49,439 nt of DNA from Flavobacteriales bacterium. GTDB taxonomy: Bacteria; Bacteroidota; Bacteroidia; DT-38. How positions within the stretch are numbered: the stretch's first letter is position 1; each line of letters begins with the position of its first letter. The translations under genes and the position numbers were made by a program. The notes beneath the pieces are model-generated. The model saw only the letters and a list, made by a program, of their open reading frames with translations, was not told the origin of the DNA and ran no database searches. This document shows positions 31,868-41,100 of the stretch, piece after piece. The stretch is from NCBI GenBank assembly GCA_013214205.1, contig JABSPQ010000005.1, positions 1 to 49,439 of the forward strand. The letters are read 5' to 3'.

Positions 31868-33652
31868 TTATTCTATTACTACCCTGTTTACAGTAATTCC
31901 TGTTTCCGTTGTGGTTTTAACAAAGTAGATACCAGCAGCATTTCCAGATAAATCTATTTCTCCAGTACCGTTTATAGTAGTTGCACCAACCGATTTACCC
32001 TGCTCATCAAACACAACAACAGAAGCAGTTCCATTTGATTCTCCTTCAATGCTGATATTGAAATTCCCATTGCTAGGGTTAGGATAAACATTAACTACAT
32101 ACGTAGCACCCAAAACAGCTTTAACAGATGTATATATATCCCATTTAAACCTGAAAGCACGATAAGAAATATTTTTAACTCCATCATCAAGTACCATCTC
32201 AAAAGCAACTTCTCCTGTTGGAGTAACCTCACTTAAATTAACAGCATCATTCGGAAAGGTTGGTCCACCACCCCAACCTATCATTGTATTACCTCCAGGT
32301 AATCGTTGCACATTTCCTCTTGCGCCAGATTCAATCCCTTCTGGATGAGCATAGCTCCAAACCAATGTAACTTCCATATCAGTTTCATTAATTTCATATT
32401 CCTTAGCATACGCTAAACCATGGCATGTACCATTATCAAAAACAGTCATATTTCCATTTGATAAAATTCTAGCGTCGTGTTGCTCACAAAACCAATCATC
32501 GCTATCATCCATGGTAAATTCATTGTGAGAACCACCCATTCTCCAAACAACCTCACCGCTAGGGTAAGCAATTTTCGTAATCTCGTCTAAGGCTTTAAAG
32601 GAAGCATAAATATTGCCTGATTCGTTGTATTCAACCGAGTTAATGTGAAAAGGATTGAGCGTACTCTTAGTCAAATCCAAATCCTCATTATCGCTCACAA
32701 GCAGATGATCCCATGAAGTCCATTGCCAAAGTACATCCTTAGTTAAAGAATCTATTTCCTGAATTACCACACCTGTAACCAAAGCATCCGGGTCTCCACT
32801 TGCTCCAGCCTCCTCGGGAATGGTCATATCATAAACTTGTTTGTCGTAGATAAAAATTAGCGCATTACCATTTGGCAACAATTCAAACTCATGCGAATCC
32901 ATTGTGTAGCCATCGCCTGCTCCAAATTCATCAATTATAGTGTAAGAATTATCCATGATAAAATACTTGCCTTGATTGGGATCGGAATAGCCAATTCTAT
33001 AATCAGAAAGCTTCTTAAAGTCCCTTGCTTTTAACCCTGGCGTTTCTTGATAATAATAAGGCTCACCATCGTTTTGTAAAATAATCAGAAACGGAGAAGT
33101 ATTATTTGCTGCTGCAACAAACACAAAGCCGTCTTCGGGATTATTAACTGTTTTAATATTGATATTGGGGAAGTTACCAGGGAGTGCCTTTTCAAAGTCT
33201 ACTTTTGGGTCTTTAGATTCTTTTTCCTCTTTTTCCTGATCTATTCCATGAAGTTTATCAAACTCAGCCGATCTGCATGAAACAGTGAAAGAATGATCTA
33301 GCCCAGCTATAGAATTGCCCAAAATAGTTTGAATGCTCCCATCAGAAGAAACCGTAACCTCTTCGCAAGGCTTTAAACCTTCCTTAAATTTTACAATTAT
33401 TGTTTTCCCGTCTTCGGCTAAATAAGGATAAGCTGCATGCGATCCACTCACGCTTCCTACAACATTAAATGCTTTTCCCGAAATTGAGCTCTTATTAATT
33501 TTATCGGAAGATTTTAAAATTAATGTGGTTTTACTATTTACGAATTTTGCTCCTGGCATCGGGGAAACATATTTAAATGCTATTTCTTGCCCTAATAAAG
33601 AAACTGAAGATAATGCAATAAACACTCCTGAGATTAGTACTTTTTTTATCAT
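31868..33652 (-). CDS. Secreted arylsulfotransferase-like protein with T9SS sorting domain
   Basis: About 594 residues. The ATG at 33652 starts directly before a signal peptide (MIKKVLISGVFIALSSVSLLGQ); the frame is open 9 codons further upstream. A short N-terminal beta domain (to about 110) is followed by an acidic linker and a beta-propeller with the arylsulfotransferase hallmarks NPFHINSVEYN and EQHDARILSNGNM, including the conserved histidines. The last 75 or so residues (VYPNPSNGNF ... GIYFVK) are a type A C-terminal sorting domain, which directs passage through the type IX system and surface attachment or release. Substrate unknown; the family moves sulfate between phenols. Confidence 0.85.
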   Translation of the reverse strand: MIKKVLISGVFIALSSVSLLGQEIAFKYVSPMPGAKFVNSKTTLILKSSDKINKSSISGKAFNVVGSVSGSHAAYPYLAEDGKTIIVKFKEGLKPCEEVTVSSDGSIQTILGNSIAGLDHSFTVSCRSAEFDKLHGIDQEKEEKESKDPKVDFEKALPGNFPNINIKTVNNPEDGFVFVAAANNTSPFLIILQNDGEPYYYQETPGLKARDFKKLSDYRIGYSDPNQGKYFIMDNSYTIIDEFGAGDGYTMDSHEFELLPNGNALIFIYDKQVYDMTIPEEAGASGDPDALVTGVVIQEIDSLTKDVLWQWTSWDHLLVSDNEDLDLTKSTLNPFHINSVEYNESGNIYASFKALDEITKIAYPSGEVVWRMGGSHNEFTMDDSDDWFCEQHDARILSNGNMTVFDNGTCHGLAYAKEYEINETDMEVTLVWSYAHPEGIESGARGNVQRLPGGNTMIGWGGGPTFPNDAVNLSEVTPTGEVAFEMVLDDGVKNISYRAFRFKWDIYTSVKAVLGATYVVNVYPNPSNGNFNISIEGESNGTASVVVFDEQGKSVGATTINGTGEIDLSGNAAGIYFVKTTTETGITVNRVVIE

Positions 33653-33676
33653 AACGCCCACTTTCTTTAGTTTTAT

Positions 33677-33684
33677 CAAAAATA
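33677..33684 (-). promoter_or_regulatory. Putative -7 box for the arylsulfotransferase gene
   Basis: The minus strand reads TATTTTTG, 24 bases before the ATG at 33652, in the 93-base gap after the ABC transporter gene. No -33 TTG seen. Confidence 0.32.
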
Positions 33685-33745
33685 GCCCTATTAAAACTTG
33701 AATCCTACATTATATACACCAACCAAAGCGTTATACCCTAGTTTT

Positions 33746-35584
33746 TTAACCAAAAGTTTGAAGGTCGAACATTTTCTTATAGTGGCCGGCCAATTTTAAG
33801 AGCTCATCATGACTCCCTCTTTCTACAATTTTTCCTTTTGCAATTACCAAAATCTCATCAGCATTTTGAATAGTTGAAAGCCTGTGAGCAATCACCAACG
33901 AAGTTCGATTTTCCATTAATTTAAACAGTGCTTCTTGCACCAATTTCTCCGATTCCGAATCTAATGCCGAAGTAGCCTCATCCAACACCAAAATTGGAGG
34001 ATTCTTCATAATAGCTCTGGCAATACTCATGCGCTGTCTTTGTCCGCCCGATAATTTAGAACCCCTATCGCCAATATTGGTATCATAGCCATGCTCCATC
34101 TCCATAATAAAATTATGTGCGTTGGCAATCTTCGCAGCCTCTTCTACCTTGCTTTTATTGGCATTTTTCATTCCAAATGCAATGTTGTTGAAAATCGTAT
34201 CGTTAAACAAGATTGATTCTTGAGTTACCACACCAATTAAACTTCTCAATTCATTTAAGCTGTAATCAACTACAGAAGTACCATCTACTAAAATTTCACC
34301 CTCTATCGCATCATAAAATCTCGGGAGCAAATCGGCCATTGTAGACTTTCCGCCACCCGAAGGACCAACTAACGCAATGGTTTGTCCCTTAGCAATTTTC
34401 AGGTCAATATTATCTAAAACCTTTTCGGTATCATAGGCAAAACTAACTCCCTTGTATTCTATTGCCCCTGTAAAATCGCTAATCGATTTACCCACTTTAC
34501 TTTCGTCGATGGTAATTTCAACTTCCAAAATCTTTTCTATTCTTTCATAAGATGCCATTCCTTTAATTATTTTAAAAAAGCCATCGGCAAAGGCTTTAGC
34601 AGGAGGAATTACTTGAGAAAAAATAACGATGTATGCAATAAACTCTGATGCCGTTAATGCACCTGGTTCACCTTCAAATACGATATTACCACCATACCAC
34701 AATACAATTGAAATTGTGATTACACCTAAAATTTCTGTTAACGGCGACGACAAATCTCTTTTTCTAAAAGCCCGCGTCATAAAGCCCGCATACTTATTAT
34801 TGGTTGCAGCAAATTTTCCTAAACTATATTCAGATGCTACAAATGCCTTTATGATTCGAAGGCCAGCAACAGATTCTTGAAAAATTGACATCAATTCGCC
34901 CATTTGCGTTTGACTTTTATCGGCAGTTCTTTTTAAACTTTTTCCCAAAAATGCGATGGTAACTCCCCCTACCGGCAACACAATAAACGCAAACAACGTT
35001 AACTCACCATTCAGAATTATAAGCAGCGAAAGTGATAAGAATATGTTTAGGAAATCTTTAAAAAACACCTCTAATGAACCAATTATGCCATATTCAACTT
35101 CTTGAACATCTACTGTCATTCGCGCTAATAAATCACCCTGTTTAGCATCGCTAAAATAGGATAACGGAAGCGCCAAAATCTTGGTATAAATATCTCTTCT
35201 AACGTCTCTTATTACGTTGTTTCTAACAGGTGCGATAAAAAACATTGCAGAATATCTAAACAGACTTTTTAAGAAAAACACCAATATCAAAATACCAATG
35301 AGCCTCATTAAGGCCTCTTTTTTTGTAAGCCCCCCTATCAATTCGTTTACTAAATAATATAGATTGCCCATTATGGATTCCTTCGTTAATCCCAAATCGG
35401 GTCTTATGGCATATTGTTCAGGATCTATAGCTGAGCCCGTTTCGAAAATAATGTCGAAAAAAGGAATGAAATAAATGAAGGTGCACAGAGAAAAAATATT
35501 GAAAAATACATTCAATATAATATTTAACGCGGCGTATGTTTTATAGGGCTTCAGGTACCCTACCAATTTCCAGAAATTCTTCAT
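33746..35584 (-). CDS. MsbA-like ABC exporter (fused permease and ATPase)
   Basis: 612 residues from the ATG at 35584 (MKNFWKLVGYLKPYK), the usual start for this group; 28 further upstream codons are open but would cover the promoter. Six transmembrane helices fill about 1-330. The ATPase has Walker A GPSGGGKST, the signature LSGGQRQR, Walker B ILVLDEATSALDSE and the H-loop histidine in IAHRLST. The type flips lipid A precursors or other lipids or drugs; MsbA is the best guess from its length and ubiquity in Bacteroidota. A -7 box ends 5 bases before the ATG. Confidence 0.9.
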   Translation of the reverse strand: MKNFWKLVGYLKPYKTYAALNIILNVFFNIFSLCTFIYFIPFFDIIFETGSAIDPEQYAIRPDLGLTKESIMGNLYYLVNELIGGLTKKEALMRLIGILILVFFLKSLFRYSAMFFIAPVRNNVIRDVRRDIYTKILALPLSYFSDAKQGDLLARMTVDVQEVEYGIIGSLEVFFKDFLNIFLSLSLLIILNGELTLFAFIVLPVGGVTIAFLGKSLKRTADKSQTQMGELMSIFQESVAGLRIIKAFVASEYSLGKFAATNNKYAGFMTRAFRKRDLSSPLTEILGVITISIVLWYGGNIVFEGEPGALTASEFIAYIVIFSQVIPPAKAFADGFFKIIKGMASYERIEKILEVEITIDESKVGKSISDFTGAIEYKGVSFAYDTEKVLDNIDLKIAKGQTIALVGPSGGGKSTMADLLPRFYDAIEGEILVDGTSVVDYSLNELRSLIGVVTQESILFNDTIFNNIAFGMKNANKSKVEEAAKIANAHNFIMEMEHGYDTNIGDRGSKLSGGQRQRMSIARAIMKNPPILVLDEATSALDSESEKLVQEALFKLMENRTSLVIAHRLSTIQNADEILVIAKGKIVERGSHDELLKLAGHYKKMFDLQTFG

Positions 35585-35589
35585 CAATG

Positions 35590-35597
35590 CAAATATA
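35590..35597 (-). promoter_or_regulatory. Putative -7 box for the ABC exporter
   Basis: The minus strand reads TATATTTG, ending 5 bases before the ATG at 35584, consistent with a leaderless mRNA and with the chosen start. Confidence 0.42.
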
Positions 35598-35649
35598 AAG
35601 CAATATTGTCTGTGGTGTAATAGAACGCCGTTATCTGTCGCATATTTAA

Positions 35650-35657
35650 TACCTTTA
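35650..35657 (+). promoter_or_regulatory. Putative -7 box for rbfA
   Basis: TACCTTTA (one mismatch to TAnnTTTG) ends 4 bases before the rbfA ATG (35662), the same short spacing as at tyrS and trpS. Confidence 0.32.
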
Positions 35658-35661
35658 CATA

Positions 35662-36003
35662 ATGGCATCTGTTAAGCAAAATAAAGTATCCCGTTTGATC
35701 CACAAAGAAGTGGGCAAAATCTTCAATCTACAAGCTAGAGACTTATTTGGAGGGCGATTTATTACTGTTACCGTGGTGAGAATGAGCCCTGACCTTTCTG
35801 TAGCGAAAATATATTTGAGCTTACTAGGCAGTAAAGACACTGAAGGAACATTGGAATTAATCAACAGTACGAAGTCGAAAATCCGACACCTTTTAGCGCT
35901 CGAAACCAAAAATCAGATGAGAAAAATACCGGAATTGATCTTTTATATCGACGATTCCTTTGATTATGCGGAGAATATTGACCGCCTTTTAAACGACGAC
36001 TGA
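35662..36003 (+). CDS. rbfA: Ribosome-binding factor A
   Basis: 113-residue KH-like protein that helps mature the 5' end of 16S rRNA and the 30S subunit. Features are the N-terminal VSRLIHKEVGKIF helix, TVTVVRMSPDLSVAKIYLSLLG in the centre and the ending IPELIFYIDDSFDYAENIDRLL with the typical D-D-S. Length is normal. It is followed after 33 bases by the permease gene, the rbfA - LolC/E order common in Flavobacteriia. Confidence 0.95.
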   Translation: MASVKQNKVSRLIHKEVGKIFNLQARDLFGGRFITVTVVRMSPDLSVAKIYLSLLGSKDTEGTLELINSTKSKIRHLLALETKNQMRKIPELIFYIDDSFDYAENIDRLLNDD

Positions 36004-36036
36004 GAGTAATTTTATAGTAACAGATTAACTTTTACT

Positions 36037-37287
36037 TTGAATTTTCCACTATTTGTAGCCAAACGATATCTCTTTTCTAAAAAGTCTTTTAACGCAATAA
36101 ATATTATTACCACCATTTCAATTATTGGTGTAGCAGTAGGCACCATGTCGTTGGTTGCTGTGCTTTCCGTTTTTAACGGACTCGAAAACTTTATCGAATC
36201 TCTTTACAATTCCTTTAATCCAGATATTTCTATTTCGGTTGTTGAAGGCACTTCTTTTAACAGTTCAGAATTTCCTGAGGATAAAATAAGAGACATTGAA
36301 GGAGTGGTTTATTATTCGGAAGTTGCAGAAACCTATGCCTTGTTGAAGTACGATAAGCTAACATGTCCTGCCATTCTTAAAGGAGTTGATTCTGAATATA
36401 AAGATATTTCTGCCGTAGATTCGAATTTGTATCAAGGTAAATTTGTGTTGGAGCATGGTGATAAAAACTTTGCCGTAATTGGTCAAGGGATTGCGCTAAA
36501 CCTCGGTGTAAGTCTTACCAATTTCGGGATGCCTTTAACCATTTACGTTCCCAAAAAAAAGATTGGAGTTACCTTAAACCCAATGGATGCGTTTCATCAG
36601 AAACGCATTACACCTTCGGGTATTTTCGAAATAAGCTCTGAAATAGATCATCAATATGCAATTGTACCCAAGCGACTGGTACAAAGCTTACTTAAAAACA
36701 AGGACAAAATAACAGGCGTTGAATTAGGGCTTGATCCAAATGGAAATGTAGATGAAATTCAAGCCGAAATTGTAGCGGTATTGGGTGATAAGTATGCTGT
36801 CAAAAATAGATATCAGCAAAACGATCTGTTTTACAAAACGCAGAAAACAGAAAAGTTAATGGCTTTTTTAATCATCACCTTTATTTTAATAATTGCCATT
36901 TTTAATGTGGTGGGTTCATTAACCATGTTGATGGTAGAGAAAGAAAATGATGTGGCTGTGTTGCTTAGCATGGGTGCCGACACCAGCTTGGTGAAAAAGA
37001 TATTTACATACAATGGTCTGCTCATCGCTTTAGTGGGAACTGTTTCTGGAATGATTTTAGGTTTATTATTGGTTGGGTTACAGCAATATGTGGGATTGAT
37101 TGAACTGGGATCGGGCACCGAGTTTCTACTGGTTAGTTTTCCTGTTGAATTGCGATTGGGCGACTTTATACTGGTATTCTTTACAGTAATGTTTATTGGC
37201 TTTTTGGCCACCAAGTATGCCATGCTTCGCTTTCAAAAGAAAATTGAAAGCAGTAGTACAGTAAGTATGCTAAATAATTTCAGGTAA
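36037..37287 (+). CDS. LolC/LolE-family ABC transporter permease
   Basis: 416 residues: one transmembrane helix near 20-45 (INIITTISIIGVAVGTMSLVAVLSVFNG), a large periplasmic MacB-type domain and three C-terminal FtsX-type helices (about 270-400). This layout is shared by the LolCDE permeases that pull lipoproteins from the inner membrane. The start codon is TTG at 36037; homologues begin MNFPLFVAKRYLFS, which fits exactly, and no ATG is nearby. No ATPase gene is adjacent, so its LolD partner must be elsewhere. Tail-to-tail overlap of 18 bases with dusB. Confidence 0.88.
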   Translation: MNFPLFVAKRYLFSKKSFNAINIITTISIIGVAVGTMSLVAVLSVFNGLENFIESLYNSFNPDISISVVEGTSFNSSEFPEDKIRDIEGVVYYSEVAETYALLKYDKLTCPAILKGVDSEYKDISAVDSNLYQGKFVLEHGDKNFAVIGQGIALNLGVSLTNFGMPLTIYVPKKKIGVTLNPMDAFHQKRITPSGIFEISSEIDHQYAIVPKRLVQSLLKNKDKITGVELGLDPNGNVDEIQAEIVAVLGDKYAVKNRYQQNDLFYKTQKTEKLMAFLIITFILIIAIFNVVGSLTMLMVEKENDVAVLLSMGADTSLVKKIFTYNGLLIALVGTVSGMILGLLLVGLQQYVGLIELGSGTEFLLVSFPVELRLGDFILVFFTVMFIGFLATKYAMLRFQKKIESSSTVSMLNNFR

Positions 37288-38262
37288 TTCAAATTGCTTC
37301 GGAATTTCTCTTAAGATTTCCAGTAATTCGAGGTGATTGGTATTGGTTACCAATTGCATTCTAACTGATTTGAAATTGTGAATTCCTCTGAAATAATTGC
37401 CATAATGCCGTCTCATTTCAACTACTCCAACTATTTCTCCTTTCCATTTTATCGACTTTTCCAAATGATCTATGCATGCGTTAGCTCTATCTTGAATAGC
37501 TGGTTTGTCTAAATGTGTACCCGTCTTTAAGAAATGTTTTACTTCATTAAAAAACCAAGGGTAACCAATGCTGGCACGGCCAATCATAACCCCATCAACA
37601 CCATATCTATTTTTTACCTCAAGCACCCTTTCTGGTGTATCAATGTCACCATTTCCAAAAACAGGAATGTTCATTCGAGGATTATTCTTGATATCGCCAA
37701 TTAAAGTCCAATCCGCATCGCCCTTATACATTTGTTTTCGGGTTCTTCCATGAATTGAAATAGCCGCAATACCAACGTCTTGTAATCGCTCTGCAACTTC
37801 AACAACAAACTTAGTGCTGTCGTCCCAACCCAATCTTGTTTTAACCGTAACGGGTACACTACAAGTTTTAACAATTTCGGCCGTCATTTTAACCATCTTA
37901 GGAATGTCTTGTAAAATCCCTGCACCCGCAGCTTTACACACTACTTTTTTTACTGGGCAACCATAATTTATGTCCAAAATCTCAGGACCAGCCGCTTCGG
38001 CAATTGCCGCAGCTTTCTTCATTGATTCTATATCTCCTCCAAAAATCTGAATGCCAATCGGACGTTCTTCATCGTAAATATCAAGTTTTTGAACACTTTT
38101 AACAGCATCCCTTATAAGACCTTCCGATGAAATAAACTCTGTGTACATTAAATCTGCTCCGTGTTTTTTACACAGAGAACGAAACGGAGGATCGCTTACA
38201 TCCTCCATCGGAGCCAATAATAATGGGAATTCCCCTACTTCAATATTTCCTATCTTTACCAT
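37270..38262 (-). CDS. dusB: tRNA-dihydrouridine synthase (DusB type)
   Basis: 330-residue FMN-dependent TIM-barrel enzyme that reduces uridines in tRNA D-loops. The start at 38262 (MVKIGNIEVGEFPLLLAPMEDVSD) matches family members; 20 further open codons upstream would cover a -7 box. The catalytic cysteine lies in NYGCPVKKV (Cys102), FMN contacts are in IQIFGGD and IGRASIGYPW, and the VKTRLGWDD segment is typical. It is single, divergent from the CPBP protease gene and overlaps the permease gene at its 3' end. DusB is preferred over other Dus types from the C-terminal helical domain and GCPVKKV form. Confidence 0.94.
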   Translation of the reverse strand: MVKIGNIEVGEFPLLLAPMEDVSDPPFRSLCKKHGADLMYTEFISSEGLIRDAVKSVQKLDIYDEERPIGIQIFGGDIESMKKAAAIAEAAGPEILDINYGCPVKKVVCKAAGAGILQDIPKMVKMTAEIVKTCSVPVTVKTRLGWDDSTKFVVEVAERLQDVGIAAISIHGRTRKQMYKGDADWTLIGDIKNNPRMNIPVFGNGDIDTPERVLEVKNRYGVDGVMIGRASIGYPWFFNEVKHFLKTGTHLDKPAIQDRANACIDHLEKSIKWKGEIVGVVEMRRHYGNYFRGIHNFKSVRMQLVTNTNHLELLEILREIPKQFELPEII

Positions 38263-38283
38263 GCTAAACGCCTTATTGCGGTG

Positions 38284-38291
38284 CAAATTTA
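38284..38291 (-). promoter_or_regulatory. Putative -7 box for dusB
   Basis: The minus strand reads TAAATTTG, matching TAnnTTTG, 21 bases before the ATG at 38262. No clear -33 TTG. Confidence 0.38.
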
Positions 38292-38309
38292 ACCATATTA
38301 CCCGACTCT

Positions 38310-39239
38310 GTGTTGAAAGCATTTTTTGAATCTAAGGACTACGGAACAAAAATCATTATTTTGGTTGTGCTCGCGTTGGTAATTGGTTTGATGTCTCTTC
38401 TATTGGGCGTTGGCTTATTAGCTACAATTCACGATGTTCCTTTTTCAGATGCTGAAAAAATGGCAACTGACATTCTTCATCTTGGAAGCATTAGATTTTT
38501 ATTACTTTTTCAGCATTTAGGTTTATTTGTAATTCCAGCCATACTCTTCACATATTTAACGACAACCAAAAGAACAACCTTCCTTCAATTAGATAGTTTC
38601 CCTTCATCCCAGAGTATTATACTTGTTGGGGCTCTTATAGTGGTGGCTGTTCCACTCATCGACTGGACAGGCACACTTAACAAGGCTGTTCACTTTCCCG
38701 AAATGTTTGCAGACTTGGAAGAATCTATGAGGGCAGCCGAAGTAAAGGGCGACAAATTAATTAAAGCCCTCTTAGGTGATCAAAGTGTTCTTATATTACT
38801 AATTAACACATTGCTTATCGCCGTATTACCCGCAATTGGAGAGGAGCTTATTTTTAGAGGCTGCTTACAAACCACATTGGCTAATTGGACAAAAAACGTT
38901 CATTACGGTGTATGGATAGCAGCTTTTTGGTTTAGCTTAATCCACTTTCAATTATTCTCCTTTTTACCAAGATTTTTGTTAGGAGCAGGATTGGGATATT
39001 TATTAATCTGGAGTAAGTCTTTATGGTTGCCTATTATCGCTCATTTTCTCAACAATTTCATGGCGATAATGGTAACTTACTTAGCGCAAACAAACACCAT
39101 CAATTCAGAATTTGCAGAAACAGAAAACAATGCGATTTATGGAATTTCCATCTGTATAAGCGCACTTCTTGTCGCTTACATATTGTATTCCATCCATAAA
39201 ATTGAAACGAAAAAAAGAGTGCCTTTAATACACTCTTAA
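38310..39239 (+). CDS. CPBP-family intramembrane metalloprotease
   Basis: 309 residues with about eight hydrophobic segments. The CPBP (Abi/Rce1-like) motifs are complete: EExxxR at 178-183 (EELIFR), HFQLFSFLPR with His212, and HFLNN with His245 and Asn249. The family cleaves membrane-embedded substrates; in other bacteria members take part in prenyl-protein-like processing or bacteriocin immunity, but no partner gene is seen here. The start is GTG at 38310 or the adjacent TTG (38313). Divergent from dusB and convergent with the exbD duplicate. Confidence 0.9.
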   Translation: MLKAFFESKDYGTKIIILVVLALVIGLMSLLLGVGLLATIHDVPFSDAEKMATDILHLGSIRFLLLFQHLGLFVIPAILFTYLTTTKRTTFLQLDSFPSSQSIILVGALIVVAVPLIDWTGTLNKAVHFPEMFADLEESMRAAEVKGDKLIKALLGDQSVLILLINTLLIAVLPAIGEELIFRGCLQTTLANWTKNVHYGVWIAAFWFSLIHFQLFSFLPRFLLGAGLGYLLIWSKSLWLPIIAHFLNNFMAIMVTYLAQTNTINSEFAETENNAIYGISICISALLVAYILYSIHKIETKKRVPLIHS

Positions 39240-39261
39240 ATTCTAATTTAAAACAATATCC

Positions 39262-39843
39262 TTAACTGGGCTCTGCTTCTGAAATCCGTTGAGGAATCGC
39301 CTTTCGAATTGCATCAATTTTAGCAGAGTTACCCGGCAGCTTTTTATTCTTAACAAGCTGTTTGTATGGCTCTCCAAACTCCTTAATTGCCATATCATCT
39401 CGCAACTCATTGTAAGCAGCCGCCAACTCATTTTGAACAGCAATATATGTTTCGTACGAAGTACCTCGATCATTCTGTAACGAGGTAATTTGCTTTGAAA
39501 CCTGCATTCTTCCCAAAATTCGAATTTCCTTTTCTGTAAACTCCGGAAGCGTTTTTAATCGTTTTGGATTGGCGATAAACTCTTTTGTTTCTTCCCTTAA
39601 ATTGGATAGCTCCACTATTTCTCCTTCAACCAATAATTGATTCTTATCATTCAACAAAACGACAAATACATTTCGTTCTTTGATAACGGGTGGTTTCTCT
39701 TCAGTAATTAATTTAGGAGGTAGTATCCTGTTTAATCCCTTATCGATATCCATAGTAGTGGTAACCAAAAAGAAGATTAATAACAAGAACGCGATATCGG
39801 CCATTGAGCCTGCATTTATTTCTTGAAATTTTCTTCGTGCCAT
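39262..39843 (-). CDS. ExbD/TolR-family protein (segmental duplicate)
   Basis: 193 residues: short cytoplasmic N-terminus (MARRKFQEINAGSMAD), one transmembrane helix (IAFLLLIFFLVTTTMD, with the conserved Asp of the proton path in MAD), and a periplasmic domain ending in an EFGEPYK...KIDAIRKAIP helix. It is closely similar to the protein at 40483 along its whole length, and its upstream DNA repeats a 17-base stretch from that gene's upstream region, so it is a duplicate. A terminator (39945-39970) separates it from the rest of the operon; it may be made only by read-through or from a weak promoter of its own. Confidence 0.9.
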   Translation of the reverse strand: MARRKFQEINAGSMADIAFLLLIFFLVTTTMDIDKGLNRILPPKLITEEKPPVIKERNVFVVLLNDKNQLLVEGEIVELSNLREETKEFIANPKRLKTLPEFTEKEIRILGRMQVSKQITSLQNDRGTSYETYIAVQNELAAAYNELRDDMAIKEFGEPYKQLVKNKKLPGNSAKIDAIRKAIPQRISEAEPS

Positions 39844-39944
39844 AATATTAATTTTTAATAATGACTGCCCGAATTATTTCTTGAACGAAAAACTCCCTAA
39901 TGAATTGCAATTGCCCTATTAAGAAGGATTTAGAGAATATATGA

Positions 39945-39970
39945 CAAAAAAATAGCGCTCAATGAGCGCT
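39945..39970 (-). terminator. Intrinsic terminator inside the ExbD cluster
   Basis: On the minus strand AGCGCTC / GAGCGCT (7 bp, loop of 3) is followed by ATTTTTTTG. It lies 26 bases after the stop of the middle exbD (39996), so the main operon probably ends here. Confidence 0.85.
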
Positions 39971-39995
39971 CTAAAATTCTATAATCGGTAATTGT

Positions 39996-40469
39996 TTATT
40001 TCGTCAATACCTCACCTTTTCGAGTAGAGTAGTTAATTTTTAAGGCTTGGGCTTCTCTTAACTCCATTTTAATATCTGAAATTATCCCCATTTTAACCTC
40101 AGTGTCAACCTTCAGCGAAAACGTTTGTTTCCCAACCTCTTTCTCATCAATCTTTTCTCTTTCCGAAACCACGAATTCACCAATTTCATCGATTTCCGCA
40201 AATGCATCGTTTAACTGCATTCTAGGCTCAGGGCCTAATTTGTCTAGTAAGCCCTTAATCGGAGGCCCTACATAGATATAACTAACCAATGACTTATGCT
40301 CTAGCTTAGCAATTTCCGTTGCAGTAGGTTTAACTATTTTTACTTGCAAAGTAACCTCTCTCATTACAGTGGTAACCATAAAGAAAAACAAGAGCATAAA
40401 AACAATATCGGGTAACGATGCTGTTGATATCCCTGGAGAATCTTTCTTCTGTTTTTTAAACTTAGTCAT
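39996..40469 (-). CDS. ExbD/TolR-family protein
   Basis: 157 residues with the ExbD layout: a basic N-terminus (TKFKKQKKDS), a PDIVFMLLFFFMVTTVM transmembrane helix holding the conserved aspartate, and a periplasmic domain of about 120 residues. It differs in sequence from the two MARR-type ExbD proteins on either side, so it is the second ExbD type of the system. Twelve bases separate it from the upstream exbD. ExbD dimers sit in the pore of an ExbB pentamer and pass proton-motive force to a periplasmic partner such as TonB. Confidence 0.92.
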   Translation of the reverse strand: MTKFKKQKKDSPGISTASLPDIVFMLLFFFMVTTVMREVTLQVKIVKPTATEIAKLEHKSLVSYIYVGPPIKGLLDKLGPEPRMQLNDAFAEIDEIGEFVVSEREKIDEKEVGKQTFSLKVDTEVKMGIISDIKMELREAQALKINYSTRKGEVLTK

Positions 40470-40482
40470 TTCGTACTACTCT

Positions 40483-41070
40483 TTATTGATTAGGTTCTGC
40501 TTCAGATATTCTAAAAGGAATAGACTTCTTAATAGCCCTAATCTTTTCACTATTGTTACCAATTTTCTTGTTCTTTACGAGCAATTTATATGGCTCTCCA
40601 AACTCTTTCTGCGACAAATCATCTCTCAATTCATTGTATGCAGCAGCTAATTCGTTTTGAACAGCAATATACATTTCGTAAGAAGTACCCCTGTCGTTCT
40701 GCAATGAAATAACTTGTTTAGAAACTTGTACTTTCCCGAAAATCGGAACATCTTTTTCAAGAAAAGCTGGCAAATGCTCCAACCGTTGTGGATTCTCAAT
40801 AAAGATTTTCGCTTGCTCACGTAAGATAGAAATATCCATTGGTTTGCCTTCCACCAACAATTGATTGTTCGAATTAACCAATACCGTAAACACATTTCTC
40901 TCCTTAATTGGTGGAGGCGGTTCTACTGTTGGATCTAACGGTGGTGGGAGCCTTCTATTTAATCCTGTATCGGTATCCATAGTAGTGGTTACCAAAAAGA
41001 AGATTAACAACAAGAACGCAATATCCGCCATTGAGCCAGCATTTATTTCTTGTAATTGTCTTCGTGCCAT
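40483..41070 (-). CDS. ExbD/TolR-family protein (parental copy)
   Basis: 195 residues: MARRQLQEINAGSMAD, transmembrane helix IAFLLLIFFLVTTTMD, proline-rich linker (LPPPLDPTVEPPPP, about 40-53), then a periplasmic domain. The segments SLQNDRGTSYE, YIAVQNELAAAYNEL and EFGEPYK recur almost unchanged in the copy at 39262. It lies in the main operon, 30 bases after the four-helix membrane protein. The proline-rich linker is longer than in the duplicate. Likely part of an ExbB-ExbD proton channel that powers outer-membrane transport or another envelope process. Confidence 0.92.
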   Translation of the reverse strand: MARRQLQEINAGSMADIAFLLLIFFLVTTTMDTDTGLNRRLPPPLDPTVEPPPPIKERNVFTVLVNSNNQLLVEGKPMDISILREQAKIFIENPQRLEHLPAFLEKDVPIFGKVQVSKQVISLQNDRGTSYEMYIAVQNELAAAYNELRDDLSQKEFGEPYKLLVKNKKIGNNSEKIRAIKKSIPFRISEAEPNQ

Positions 41071-41100
41071 ACTATTGTTTTATATAATTTACTGCCCGAA

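Noticed and set aside
35585-35668. N-terminal extension of the ABC exporter overlapping the rbfA start
   Set aside because: Family members begin at the MKNFW-type start, and the extension contains a -7 box matching that start.
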